From Bacteroidales bacterium (GTDB taxonomy: Bacteria; Planctomycetota; Planctomycetia; Gemmatales; Gemmataceae), in the NCBI GenBank assembly GCA_026931725.1, contig JAIXLE010000208.1:1-50878 (forward strand): a DNA stretch of 50,878 nucleotides, given 5' to 3'. The position numbers were made by a program, and so were the translations under genes. The notes under the pieces are model-generated. The model saw nothing but the letters and a program-made list of their open reading frames with translations, was not told the origin of the DNA and did not search any database. Below, piece after piece: positions 36,191 through 44,856 of the stretch. Each line of letters opens with the position of its first letter. Position 1 is the first letter of the stretch.

Positions 36191-37042
36191 GAGATTCCTC
36201 GTCGCGTGAGAGGCCAGGGAAGACGGCGAACGGTTATAGGAGATGGCATCCGGGCCGTCAACGGAATGGAGTCCTTACTATTTGAGTCTAAAGGGGCATT
36301 ATGGGCTGTCAACTCGAAAGACCATGGGTTCCACAGGTCGTCGGTTGGCTGTAGTGATTGTAGGAACTGGTGTGAACGAGCGGGCGGAGAAAAGCCATCC
36401 GGCGCGAGAAGGTCGACCCCTCCCGCGCCGGGTGATGGTTCCGTGGACGATTCGGAACGGTGTCCATCTGACTCTTCCCGACACGGCCTGGGCGTCGCCG
36501 TGGCGGGAAGGACAGTCCACTCAATGAAGGCGATTTCCAGTCGGATTGTTGGGATCCGCTTGGACAAGAAACTATCACAGCAAGAAGGGTGCCAATTGTA
36601 AACAATTTTGTAGTAGTGATTGCAAGTGTCTATGATTACAAACTTTGCGCTGTGTGACCGAGAAAGCGTCATGAGGGGCGCGGTGTGCGGTGCTGTCGGG
36701 AATCCCTACGACCGTCTGAAATTTCAGGATTTTTCGATTCCCTTGTGTTGTCTTTTCGGGAGTTCAGCGGCTAGAGTATAAGTGACCGGCTGGTGGTGAA
36801 CGGGTCGAATGGGCGACGATCCGGGAATCTCAGCCGGTCTTTTCATTTCTCTCTTTTTATTTCGATCTTGCATTTCCCTTCTACATCTCTTGGCAACAAT
36901 TCCTATCGATTATTCTTTCCATGAATCCATGATTCCCTGCTTCTCATTCACCCATCCGCACGCGAGATTGGGCTGCGGGAATATCCATCCGTTGCCTTCT
37001 GCTTAGAATGGCAACAGCCCGATATTCTGGCGGAGCCTTCGC
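36191..37042. other. 852-base intergenic region, no protein gene recognised
   Basis: Open frames here (for example 36243-36527) have no family features. Candidate elements are a palindrome AATTGT-AA-ACAATT (36594-36607) directly upstream of a promoter-like TTGTAG-N17-TATGAT (36608-36636, plus strand), and the hairpin RNA at 36784-36843. The right half is T-rich (36840-36920). It separates divergent genes and is unusually long for this gene-dense window. Confidence 0.5.
36748..36843 (+). ncRNA. Candidate small structured RNA with promoter and T-tail
   Basis: GACCGGCTG (36784-36792) pairs perfectly with CAGCCGGTC (36831-36839), and TTTT follows directly, then a T-rich stretch. The 38-base interior can form a CGGgTCG/CGA...CCG inner stem. 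A promoter-like TTGTCT (36748-36753), 18-base spacer, TAGAGT (36772-36777) would start RNA near 36784. It could instead be a leader element of the gene at 37043. I match it to no known riboswitch. Confidence 0.35.
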
Positions 37043-38653
37043 ATGTCTGATCCTGTCTCGTCGGTTGGTCCGCCCGCAGTGCGGCGTGGTTTTCCGCGGC
37101 GTGGGAAGGTGCCCATCTTGGCCCTGGTGATTCCTGCTCTGTTGAAGCTGACACTTTTGGTGATTCACAAGTGGGAATGGATTCCCGAAGCGATTTTCCC
37201 GCTCACGATGCTGTTTCAATTGACGTTGCTCCTGGCCATCGTGGTCTGCGTGACATGGTTTTTTGGGTTCAGCGGTGCCGTGTCTTGGGCCAAGGTGTCG
37301 GTCCTCGTTTTGGTGGTGGGACTCGGAGTGGCCGCGTATATGGCCGTACACTCCATTGAGTTTGACGGTCAGATGAACCCGAAGGTTTATTTCGTTTGGG
37401 ATCCTGACCCGGAACAGCAATTGGTGGATCATCTCCAGTCTGCTGGGGCGGGAATTGGCGGCGCGGATTTGCAGATAGGCCCAACGGATAGCCCCGTTTA
37501 TCGGGGGCCAACCGGAGATGGTGTGGCCGCGTGGGTTGCTCTGGCGGATACCTGGGATACGCCGCCTCAAACACTCTGGCGGCACCCTGTCGGCGGCGGT
37601 CACGCCGGGGTAGCCGTGGCGGGGAATTCGGCCATCACGATTGAGCAACGCGGTGAACAGGAAGCCATTGTTTGCTACGATCGCGCTACCGGCGTGGAAC
37701 GCTGGGTTGTGGCCTACACGGCTCGGTTCCGCCAGGCCGAACCCGTGGGCGGGGATGGTCCGCGTTCCACACCCACGATCGCCGCGGGTCAGGTCTTCAC
37801 CCTGGGCGCTACCGGGGAACTCCTCTGTATTGATGGTGCCACCGGCACGCGACGCTGGCAGATCAACATTCTGCAAGATAATGGGGCCAAAAACCTCGAA
37901 TGGGGGCTTTCCACTTCACCTCTTGTGATCGAGGGAAAAGTCATTGTCAACTGTGGGGTCGATCCCGCAAACAACACCAATCAGGCTCTCGCCGCTTACG
38001 ATTGTGCGACGGGGAAAAAACTCTGGGCGCATGGCAGTCACCCGGCAGGGTACGCCTCACCACGGCGGGCCACCCTGGAAGGTGTGGAACAAGTCGTAGT
38101 CTTCGATGGTGGCGGACTTGGCGGATATGATCCAAGCACAGGGGCCGAACTGTGGCGGCATCCGTGGCGCTCGGATATGGGGATGAACAGTGCGCAACCA
38201 CTGCTTCTGGGTGGCAATCGGGTGTTCGTGTCGTCGGAAAAATCGAACGGATGTGCGGTCGTGGAAGTGCAACGCGCTGCGGATGGGCGGTGGACCACGC
38301 GAGAAGTCTGGAAGAGTCGTGCCCTGGCGACGCGATTCTGTAATCCCGTGCTGTATCAAGAACATGTCTACGGTTTGACCGATGGTTGTCTGATTTGTGT
38401 CGATGTGTCGAATGGTCGACGACTGTGGCGGGAAGGGGATTTTGGTAATGGTCAGATGGTACGGTCTGGTGATAAACTGGTACTCACTACGGAATCGGGA
38501 GAGATAGCCCTCGTGGCTCCGAATCCGATGGGGCTCGACGAACTGGCCCGGATGAAGCTGTTCTCCCATCGTACCTGGAATGTCCCCACGCTGGCCGGGA
38601 AACAGTTCTTCGTGCGCAACCATCATGAAATGGCCGTACTGGAACTGCCATAA
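37043..38653 (+). CDS. Membrane-anchored PQQ-like beta-propeller repeat protein
   Basis: This 536-residue protein starts at an ATG with CGGAG 7 bases upstream. Three hydrophobic helices occupy ~24-43, ~50-78 and ~82-103. Beyond residue ~125 an outside domain contains PQQ-type propeller repeats: IVCYDRATGVERWVV, LLCIDGATGTRRWQI, LAAYDCATGKKLWAHG, GYDPSTGAELWRHP and LICVDVSNGRRLWREG. These blades resemble BamB and PQQ-dehydrogenase-like proteins, but no PQQ-binding catalytic residues are evident, so a structural or binding role is more likely than an enzyme. Planctomycetes encode many such proteins. It is followed by the AT-rich island, the next start lying ~190 bases away. Confidence 0.9.
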   Translation: MSDPVSSVGPPAVRRGFPRRGKVPILALVIPALLKLTLLVIHKWEWIPEAIFPLTMLFQLTLLLAIVVCVTWFFGFSGAVSWAKVSVLVLVVGLGVAAYMAVHSIEFDGQMNPKVYFVWDPDPEQQLVDHLQSAGAGIGGADLQIGPTDSPVYRGPTGDGVAAWVALADTWDTPPQTLWRHPVGGGHAGVAVAGNSAITIEQRGEQEAIVCYDRATGVERWVVAYTARFRQAEPVGGDGPRSTPTIAAGQVFTLGATGELLCIDGATGTRRWQINILQDNGAKNLEWGLSTSPLVIEGKVIVNCGVDPANNTNQALAAYDCATGKKLWAHGSHPAGYASPRRATLEGVEQVVVFDGGGLGGYDPSTGAELWRHPWRSDMGMNSAQPLLLGGNRVFVSSEKSNGCAVVEVQRAADGRWTTREVWKSRALATRFCNPVLYQEHVYGLTDGCLICVDVSNGRRLWREGDFGNGQMVRSGDKLVLTTESGEIALVAPNPMGLDELARMKLFSHRTWNVPTLAGKQFFVRNHHEMAVLELP

Positions 38654-38840
38654 TGACGGTGTCCGCTCATTGTTCTCGCGTCTTCTGATGCACGATCATC
38701 GGAAGATGGTTGCGATTGCACACCGGATCACAACAATGCATCACGCACGCCCATTCCCGTGTGCCGAAATGACTCACCTAGTCCATTCTCAAGTTTTGCG
38801 TTCGGCAAGTGCGGCGGGATCAAGTACAATAATTTCGTCG

Positions 38841-40496
38841 ATGTTGCACCCAACGGAAAATAACTGCAACAATCCTTTTGATGCTGCAATCCTCATGGAT
38901 AGAAAACGCTACGATGAATTTGTCAAGACATTTTTTGAATGCGACGCTACCGCGGTAACGGAGATTTTTAGTGAATTCTTAGCCGCGATGGCAGCCGAGG
39001 AATCGCTGCCACCCGGTCACGTTATGTCTCAGAACTACGCCACCGCACGTGCCAATCCAGAGATTCATACGCTTCCGGGAAACCTCAAGGATGCCCGCGA
39101 TGCCGTATTCCCGTACTTTTGGGGAACGGATGGATGGTCCAGTCCGCTCCATCTCGAAAATGTACGCGGCCCAGCCAATTACGCATCGTTTATAGGAGCC
39201 GTGGCCTGCTTACTCAAAAATCCGAACTTATGTACAGACACATATAGTCAGCGGTCAAATGAGTTGGAAGTCAAAGCCATTACGGCATTAGCGAATCTGA
39301 TATTCTACAATACACAAGATCCTTGGGGAATCTTTACATTAGGCGGCACGCACTCCAATATGTATGGAGCACGAATTGGCATTGAGAAAGTGCTTCCAGG
39401 CGCAATGCGGAACGGAATCAATGGAGAGCCAGTAACAGGGGTTGTATCAGAAGCCAGTCATTATAGTAATCAGACTGTAGCAGGTTGGGTAGGAATTGGT
39501 ACAAAGAATCTGCACGCAGTGCCAACAGACAATCGCATGTCAATGCGCATAGATTGCCTGATTGCAACGCTCGATCGCCTTTATTCACAGGGCCACAAGG
39601 TGGCCTATGTTGTCGCAACATTCGGAACGACCGATGCGTTTGGTTTCGACAATGTCGCTGAAATTCGTCGCGTAATTGAAGGCAAGGCAGCCGAGTATGG
39701 TGCCCCAGTGCCTCATTTACACGCGGACGCGGCAGTGGGTTGGGCACTCTGCTTCTTGGCGGATTACGACACGGAACGCAATCCACTGAAGATGACCCCA
39801 GAACTGTTGCCGGTCATCAACCAAGCACAGCAACTCTGCCAGGGGCTGAAATCAGCTGATAGTGTCACATTAGATTTTCACAAAATGGGGCGTGGTCATT
39901 ACCCCAGCTCTGCATTTATTGTGAACCAGCGATCCGATTTACAATACCTTGCTCGGAAAGTGGAAGATACACCCTATTTCTCAGATGCTGACAGTCGTCG
40001 AGATCCAGCCCTCTTCACGCTTGAAACAAGTCGGCCTGGCCTTGGGCCATATACGGTTATGGCCTCATTAAATGGCATTGGAATGCAAGGATGGCAAATG
40101 CTGGTATCATACTCTTTAGAGCTTGCTGATATCCTAAAGCGTAAACTGAATAATTTGGAATACTGTCTTGTGTTAAATCAGAATACTCCTGGAGCCAGTG
40201 TGTGCTGGTGGGTGCTGCCTAAAGGGCGAAATGCAAGAGAGATATTTGAACGATTAGTAAACGGCGAGCTTCCACCCGAAGATGCTCACCGTTATTTTGC
40301 CGAAGTACGCCGACTTTTTGATAAACGTGAGAAGACAATGGACTCCACACGTGATGCACGACTTAGCTTTACGACCAACGTGGGCTATCGACCGTTGGGG
40401 TTCGACATTCCTGCGTGGAAAGCTGTATTTTTTAATCCTAAGACAGATGAAGCCGTTATTGACAGACTTGTTTATAGTATTGAAGAATTGGCGTGA
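38841..40496 (+). CDS. PLP-dependent decarboxylase (group II, glutamate/aspartate decarboxylase-like)
   Basis: The ATG at 38841 gives 551 residues; the frame is open further upstream and ATG 38895 is also possible, with no strong ribosome site at either. The fold-type I decarboxylase motifs are SEASHYS (ring-stacking H207), HADAAVGW (D296) and DFHKMG with Schiff-base K348. GGTHSNMYGAR and the C-terminal RLSFTTNVGYRP are also family-like. The enzyme should decarboxylate an amino acid; Glu, Asp, diaminobutyrate and aromatic substrates all occur in this family and I cannot choose. Codon use is markedly AT-richer than in the preceding genes. It is the first of three co-directional genes in the AT-rich island. 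Transfer from another lineage is likely. Confidence 0.85.
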   Translation: MLHPTENNCNNPFDAAILMDRKRYDEFVKTFFECDATAVTEIFSEFLAAMAAEESLPPGHVMSQNYATARANPEIHTLPGNLKDARDAVFPYFWGTDGWSSPLHLENVRGPANYASFIGAVACLLKNPNLCTDTYSQRSNELEVKAITALANLIFYNTQDPWGIFTLGGTHSNMYGARIGIEKVLPGAMRNGINGEPVTGVVSEASHYSNQTVAGWVGIGTKNLHAVPTDNRMSMRIDCLIATLDRLYSQGHKVAYVVATFGTTDAFGFDNVAEIRRVIEGKAAEYGAPVPHLHADAAVGWALCFLADYDTERNPLKMTPELLPVINQAQQLCQGLKSADSVTLDFHKMGRGHYPSSAFIVNQRSDLQYLARKVEDTPYFSDADSRRDPALFTLETSRPGLGPYTVMASLNGIGMQGWQMLVSYSLELADILKRKLNNLEYCLVLNQNTPGASVCWWVLPKGRNAREIFERLVNGELPPEDAHRYFAEVRRLFDKREKTMDSTRDARLSFTTNVGYRPLGFDIPAWKAVFFNPKTDEAVIDRLVYSIEELA

Positions 40497-40538
40497 CTAC
40501 CAATTATCATTCCAAGAATTAATTCCGGTATATATTGC

Positions 40539-42107
40539 ATGAGACGACTATTTATCCCAGAGTCGTTGTTTTTTGTCATCATGCTGGCAATGACTTTAAT
40601 TTTATTCCGTGAACGCGCATTTCTTGATCCGGGGGCATTTTGGCATATTCGTGTGGGTGAGATTATTCTCAACGATGGATTCCCCTGGACAGATCCATTT
40701 ACCTATACGCACAGCGGCAAAACGTGGATACCTCAACAATGGTTGGGTGAGGTGGCAATGGCCCTCGCTCATCGCATATCGCAATTTGATACATTGTTAC
40801 TTGGATTTTCTGCATTACTGTCGACTCTGTATACTTGGCTATTCCACAGAATGCGTATCTCAGGGCTGGGTTGGCCTCTGGCAGCCGCATTTGTTTGGAT
40901 AGCATTCTTTGTCGGATCATATCATTACTATGTCCGCCCACATATGATTTCCATTGTCTTCTTGGCTTGGATGACCGCACACATCGTCGATTTTGACCGA
41001 AAGAGAATTACGGTCACGAGATTACTGATACTCATTCCGCTTTTTATTGTTTGGGTTAATATTCACGCTGGCGTTCTTGCAGGAATCCTCACTCTCGCGA
41101 TGGCAGTATGTGGATGGATTGCACTCTGGAAATTTGGTCGATATGGACCAATCGGATCCAATCGGCAGGCTGCATCGCTTGTTATGATATTGATACTCTG
41201 TGTTGTGACGCCACTGATTAATCCATTCGGAATGGAAATGATTCGCACATGGTGGCGGATCATGGGCTCGGAAGTTGTACCAAAGATTATCTTGGAACAT
41301 ATGCCATTGAATCCATCAAACACAGCTGGACAAGTTGTGATTGGATTGGGGATAATCTATACGATGGTCTTTTTGGGCACGTTCGTTCAGGGGTATAATA
41401 ATATCCGATTGACATGGTTAATTCCATTTGTTTGGTTTGTGCTATCGATAATGGGAATTCGGCAAGGGCCACTATTTGCTGTAGTGTCAGCAGTAATGAT
41501 TGCAGATATTTGGCCACATACTTTATACTATCGCTATTTAGCATCGCATGGAGATATGCTGGCGACACAAACCAAAGTCGAATCGCAGTCTATAACTTTA
41601 CCATGTTACGCTTGGGTAATACCACTTCTCGTTGTGATTGGACCGGTGTATCTTCAAATGGCAAAATTGCCAATACCAATTATTGGTCATAAGTGGGCTA
41701 TAATTAGTAAAACGACTGTTCCTGTCGATTTATGCGATGTTGTTCAAAAATCCATTTGTAGCCTGGGGCCAAATCGCCATATATATAACGATGCAAACCT
41801 TGGCGGGTACATGCTGTATTATCATCCTGGAGAATTGATATTTATGGATGATCGCTGTGAATTATATAATGATGATTGGCTGCAATCTTATTATGACATC
41901 ACTGTTAAGAACCCGGCAAGATTTGAGGTTTGGGCAGATAGATACAATATTGACTTTGTATTAGTGGAATCCAATCCTGATAAGCCACTCGGGTTGGAAT
42001 CCTATTTGTCGACTGCTCCAAATTGGCATGAAGTTCAAGGTGGCCGTGGTGCGAGAGCTGTGCTATTTGAGCGCAGGAAAACTCCCATTATGCAAACAAA
42101 TCAGTAA
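40539..42107 (+). CDS. Polytopic membrane protein, GT-C glycosyltransferase-like
   Basis: This 522-residue protein has about nine to ten hydrophobic helices. An early first-loop acidic motif, LDPGAFWHIRVGE, is followed by DPFTYTHSGKTWIPQQWLGE, a pattern found in bacterial GT-C-type membrane proteins of unassigned function. A soluble C-terminal ~120 residues (NDANLGGYMLYYHPGELIFMDDR...) lies outside after the last helix at ~365-385. GT-C enzymes use lipid-linked sugars on the outer face, but the acceptor and donor here are unknown and activity is only inferred. It starts 42 bases after the decarboxylase stop and shares its AT-rich composition, so they may be co-transcribed. No ribosome site stands out. 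Confidence 0.7.
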   Translation: MRRLFIPESLFFVIMLAMTLILFRERAFLDPGAFWHIRVGEIILNDGFPWTDPFTYTHSGKTWIPQQWLGEVAMALAHRISQFDTLLLGFSALLSTLYTWLFHRMRISGLGWPLAAAFVWIAFFVGSYHYYVRPHMISIVFLAWMTAHIVDFDRKRITVTRLLILIPLFIVWVNIHAGVLAGILTLAMAVCGWIALWKFGRYGPIGSNRQAASLVMILILCVVTPLINPFGMEMIRTWWRIMGSEVVPKIILEHMPLNPSNTAGQVVIGLGIIYTMVFLGTFVQGYNNIRLTWLIPFVWFVLSIMGIRQGPLFAVVSAVMIADIWPHTLYYRYLASHGDMLATQTKVESQSITLPCYAWVIPLLVVIGPVYLQMAKLPIPIIGHKWAIISKTTVPVDLCDVVQKSICSLGPNRHIYNDANLGGYMLYYHPGELIFMDDRCELYNDDWLQSYYDITVKNPARFEVWADRYNIDFVLVESNPDKPLGLESYLSTAPNWHEVQGGRGARAVLFERRKTPIMQTNQ

Positions 42108-42283
42108 TTCTAAATCTCGATTACAATCATTGATTGAAATTCAACAATACTCAATTCCACTGAGGATTGTGCCCAAGCCTTCCTGCGGTGATCTAGTTGA
42201 ATTTGCTTTGGATGCAAATAACGATGCCATCCATGCGTTACTGTGATGTCTATCATTCTACAGCTGAAATCGTGTAATAGGTG

Positions 42284-42289
42284 TATAAT
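42284..42289 (+). promoter_or_regulatory. Candidate -10 box (TATAAT) for the NAD synthetase gene
   Basis: A perfect TATAAT lies 28 bases before the nadE ATG, with AGGGTGA (42307-42313) as ribosome site between. No good -35 hexamer is visible. Confidence 0.4.
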
Positions 42290-42316
42290 CCCAACATAAT
42301 TTGCCAGGGTGACACA

Positions 42317-44332
42317 ATGTCAATTCAAGGATTTGTGCGTGTTGCGGCTGCGTGCCCAGTAATACGTGTTGTTGATTGCAAGTTCAATTCCGAACAGACA
42401 TTGGTGCTTATACAAGATGCATGTAAGCGTGAAGTTAATATCGCCGTGTTCCCCGAACTTGGATTGACAGGATACACCTGCGGAGATTTGTTTCAACATC
42501 GTATGCTGAGAGAATCAGCCCGCGAAGCACTTCTTTGGTTAGTGAAAGAGGCACGCAACATATATCCTGGATTATGCATTGTTGGTGTACCAATAGAACT
42601 TAATGGGTGCATATTTAACTGTGCGGCGGTATTTCAGAGTGGTGAGATATTGGGGCTGGTCCCAAAGACTTTCCTGCCTAATTACCATGAATTTCAAGAG
42701 GCACGTTATTTTTCAACACCTGATGCTTTACAACAAAACCATATTATATTAGGCGGGAAATCGATTCCATTTGGCACGGATTTACTCTTTGAGGCCACAG
42801 ATGTAGAGGGATTGATTTTCGGTGTTGAACTTTGCGAGGATTTATGGGTGCCGATTCCACCTAGTTCGTATCAAGCGATTGCTGGGGCAACAATCCTGTT
42901 TAACCTCTCAGCGAGTAATGAGGTGCTCGGGAAAGTTGAATACCGTAAGCAATTGGTTGCTAATCAATCGGCTCGGTGTATAGCCGGCTATGTGTATTCC
43001 AGTTCGGGTTATGGAGAATCATCAACAGACATAGTATTCGGTGGGCACGGTCTTATTGCAGAGATTGGTACAATTCTTGCTGAATCCACTCGATTTCAGA
43101 GAGAGAGCCAATTGACTATTGCCGATCTCGATCTCGATCATATTCTACATGATCGAACTCATATCAAGACCTTTCACCAGAATCAAGAAGCCTCATTGCG
43201 GCGCAGTTTCCGACGTATCCCCATCACTGTTGTATCGACCCATGCGCGGCAACGATTGCCATTAGCCCGAAGCGTTATTGCTCACCCATTTGTTCCATCA
43301 GAATTCACCCATCTCAATATTGCGTGCAAAGAAATCTTTCAAACGCAAACCATGGCAATGGCAAAACGATTGGAACATGTTGGCACGTCATCCGTTAGTA
43401 TTGGTGTATCTGGCGGATTAGATTCGACACTCGCCTTAATTGCCATTTGTAAATCATTTGACATGCTCAGCAGGTGTCGATCTGGAATTCGCGCATTCAG
43501 TATGCCTGGATTTGGAACATCATTGCGAACGATGAACAATGCTGCTCGTCTAATGCGTTCTCTTAATGTCAGTATTACAGAAATTGATATTCGCAGATTG
43601 GCGTTTGATCAAATGAAAGCGATTGATCACTTTCCATTTGGTATCAATATTGACAAGCTCGACTTTGAGTCTTTTGTAACGGAGTTGAATCGACTACCAA
43701 CCCATTCTCGGCACGATCTCGTATTTGAGAATATCCAGGCAAGAATCAGGACAAACCTACTCATGAATACAGGGTTTGTTATCGGCACTGGGGATATGTC
43801 TGAATTAGCACTGGGATGGTGTACATATAATGCCGATCAGATGAGCATGTATAACCCTAACGCAAATATCCCTAAAACTTTGGTAAAATTCTTAGTGAAG
43901 TGGATCGCGGAATCCGATTGTCACGGTTTAGACCGCGATACCCTTCTGGATATTGTTGCTACTGAGATTTCGCCAGAATTGCTACCGCTTACCAATGGGG
44001 TTCAACCTCAATCTACTGAAGCCACTATTGGTCCATATGAATTGCATGATTTTTTTCTTTACCATTTTCTTCGGTGGGGGGCTACACCCGACAAAATTTT
44101 ATTTTTGGCCCGACATGCTAAATTCGACAAGGATTATTCATTGGAAGAAATTAAAAAATGGCTGATTGTATTTATCACCAGGTTTTTCGCTAATCAATTC
44201 AAACGATCCTGTATGCCGGATGGTCCCAAAGTTGGGTCCGTTGGTTTATCCCCGCGAGGCGATTGGCGGATGCCAAGCGATGCTCACGCTCAAGCATGGC
44301 TAGACCGACTGGACCAATTCCCAAGCGTTTGA
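42317..44332 (+). CDS. nadE: Glutamine-dependent NAD+ synthetase
   Basis: The ATG at 42317, with AGGGTGA just upstream, gives 671 residues; a GTG at 42281 is the only earlier start and overlaps a -10-like box. The N-terminal nitrilase-type glutaminase domain has the Glu-Lys-Cys triad as E47 (FPELGLTGY), K117 (PKTFLPNY) and C173 (ELCEDLW). The C-terminal synthetase domain has the PP-loop SGGLDS at 365-370, then ENIQARIRTNLLMN and GTGDMSELALGWCTYNAD. It amidates nicotinic acid adenine dinucleotide to NAD+, taking ammonia from glutamine through an internal tunnel. Size and motifs match the long (M. tuberculosis-type) form. It lies in the AT-rich island, 209 bases after the GT-C-like gene. Confidence 0.95.
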   Translation: MSIQGFVRVAAACPVIRVVDCKFNSEQTLVLIQDACKREVNIAVFPELGLTGYTCGDLFQHRMLRESAREALLWLVKEARNIYPGLCIVGVPIELNGCIFNCAAVFQSGEILGLVPKTFLPNYHEFQEARYFSTPDALQQNHIILGGKSIPFGTDLLFEATDVEGLIFGVELCEDLWVPIPPSSYQAIAGATILFNLSASNEVLGKVEYRKQLVANQSARCIAGYVYSSSGYGESSTDIVFGGHGLIAEIGTILAESTRFQRESQLTIADLDLDHILHDRTHIKTFHQNQEASLRRSFRRIPITVVSTHARQRLPLARSVIAHPFVPSEFTHLNIACKEIFQTQTMAMAKRLEHVGTSSVSIGVSGGLDSTLALIAICKSFDMLSRCRSGIRAFSMPGFGTSLRTMNNAARLMRSLNVSITEIDIRRLAFDQMKAIDHFPFGINIDKLDFESFVTELNRLPTHSRHDLVFENIQARIRTNLLMNTGFVIGTGDMSELALGWCTYNADQMSMYNPNANIPKTLVKFLVKWIAESDCHGLDRDTLLDIVATEISPELLPLTNGVQPQSTEATIGPYELHDFFLYHFLRWGATPDKILFLARHAKFDKDYSLEEIKKWLIVFITRFFANQFKRSCMPDGPKVGSVGLSPRGDWRMPSDAHAQAWLDRLDQFPSV

Positions 44333-44599
44333 TGGGGGTGGTATTGTCAGCAGTCAAAATTCTGGCTGATCGGAGTTTGATAAATTGAAACAGTGCCATT
44401 GCGGTGTTCGCATGAATATTATTTATATTGTCAAGATTATATTAGTTTAGTTGGTCGAACTTACTATCTTTGATTGCATTGGATCTTGCTGAGACATTCT
44501 GAATGCTGCATAAATGCCCATGTGGGGCTTGACGGATTTGGACTTGCCGTTATTATACAAAAACAACAAGTGGGCCATAGCTCGCGGTTTGCTTGACAT
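44333..44599. other. AT-rich gap between nadE and tRNA-Leu
   Basis: This 267-base stretch has no gene; it remains AT-rich like the island and contains the tRNA promoter at its right end. No direct duplication of the tRNA 3' end (attachment-site signature) was found here or near 38.7 kb by eye. Confidence 0.6.
44529..44556 (+). promoter_or_regulatory. Sigma-70-type promoter of tRNA-Leu
   Basis: TTGACG (44529-44534), 16-base spacer, TATTAT (44551-44556) places the start roughly 36 bases upstream of the mature tRNA. Confidence 0.6.
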
Positions 44600-44683
44600 G
44601 CGGAAGTGGCGGAATTGGCAGACGCGCTAGATTCAGGTTCTAGTGGCCGCAAGGTCGTGGAGGTTCAAGTCCTCTCTTCCGCA
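44600..44683 (+). tRNA. tRNA-Leu (anticodon CAG)
   Basis: This is an 84-base class II tRNA. The acceptor arms are GCGGAAG (44600-44606) and CTTCCGC (44676-44682), with discriminator A at 44683. The anticodon stem CTAGA/TCTAG encloses the loop TTCAGGT, so the anticodon is CAG, reading CUG. A long variable arm precedes the T-arm, with GGTTCAAGTCC as T-loop sequence. CCA is not encoded. It has its own promoter and terminator and marks the right end of the AT-rich segment. Confidence 0.97.
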
Positions 44684-44689
44684 TCTCTC

Positions 44690-44717
44690 AAAACCCCTAG
44701 GAAACTAGGGGTTTTTT
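44690..44717 (+). terminator. Intrinsic terminator after tRNA-Leu
   Basis: AAAACCCCTAG and CTAGGGGTTTT form a perfect 11-bp stem with a GAAA loop, followed by two more Ts. It starts seven bases after the tRNA 3' end. The A-tract upstream lets it work for the opposite strand too. Confidence 0.92.
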
Positions 44718-44856
44718 CGTTTCTCGGCTGTCGTCGTCCCTGGGTCTGCGCGTTTTTCCCAAGCCCCAAAAGTGGTAAATCAGGGTCAGGAAAGGCAAGC
44801 TCCTCAACAAGGAACTGCCAAGGAAATAATCTCTGAGTGGTTCGGTTATCTGTTCA

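Noticed and set aside
36243-36527. Short open frames in the 36.2-37.0 kb gap
   Set aside because: Several overlapping frames in different phases, none with a ribosome site or domain.
38654-44683. Prophage or integrative element at tRNA-Leu
   Set aside because: No integrase, phage gene or duplicated tRNA 3' segment is visible. Only composition and the tRNA position suggest acquisition, so I call it an island and not a specific element.
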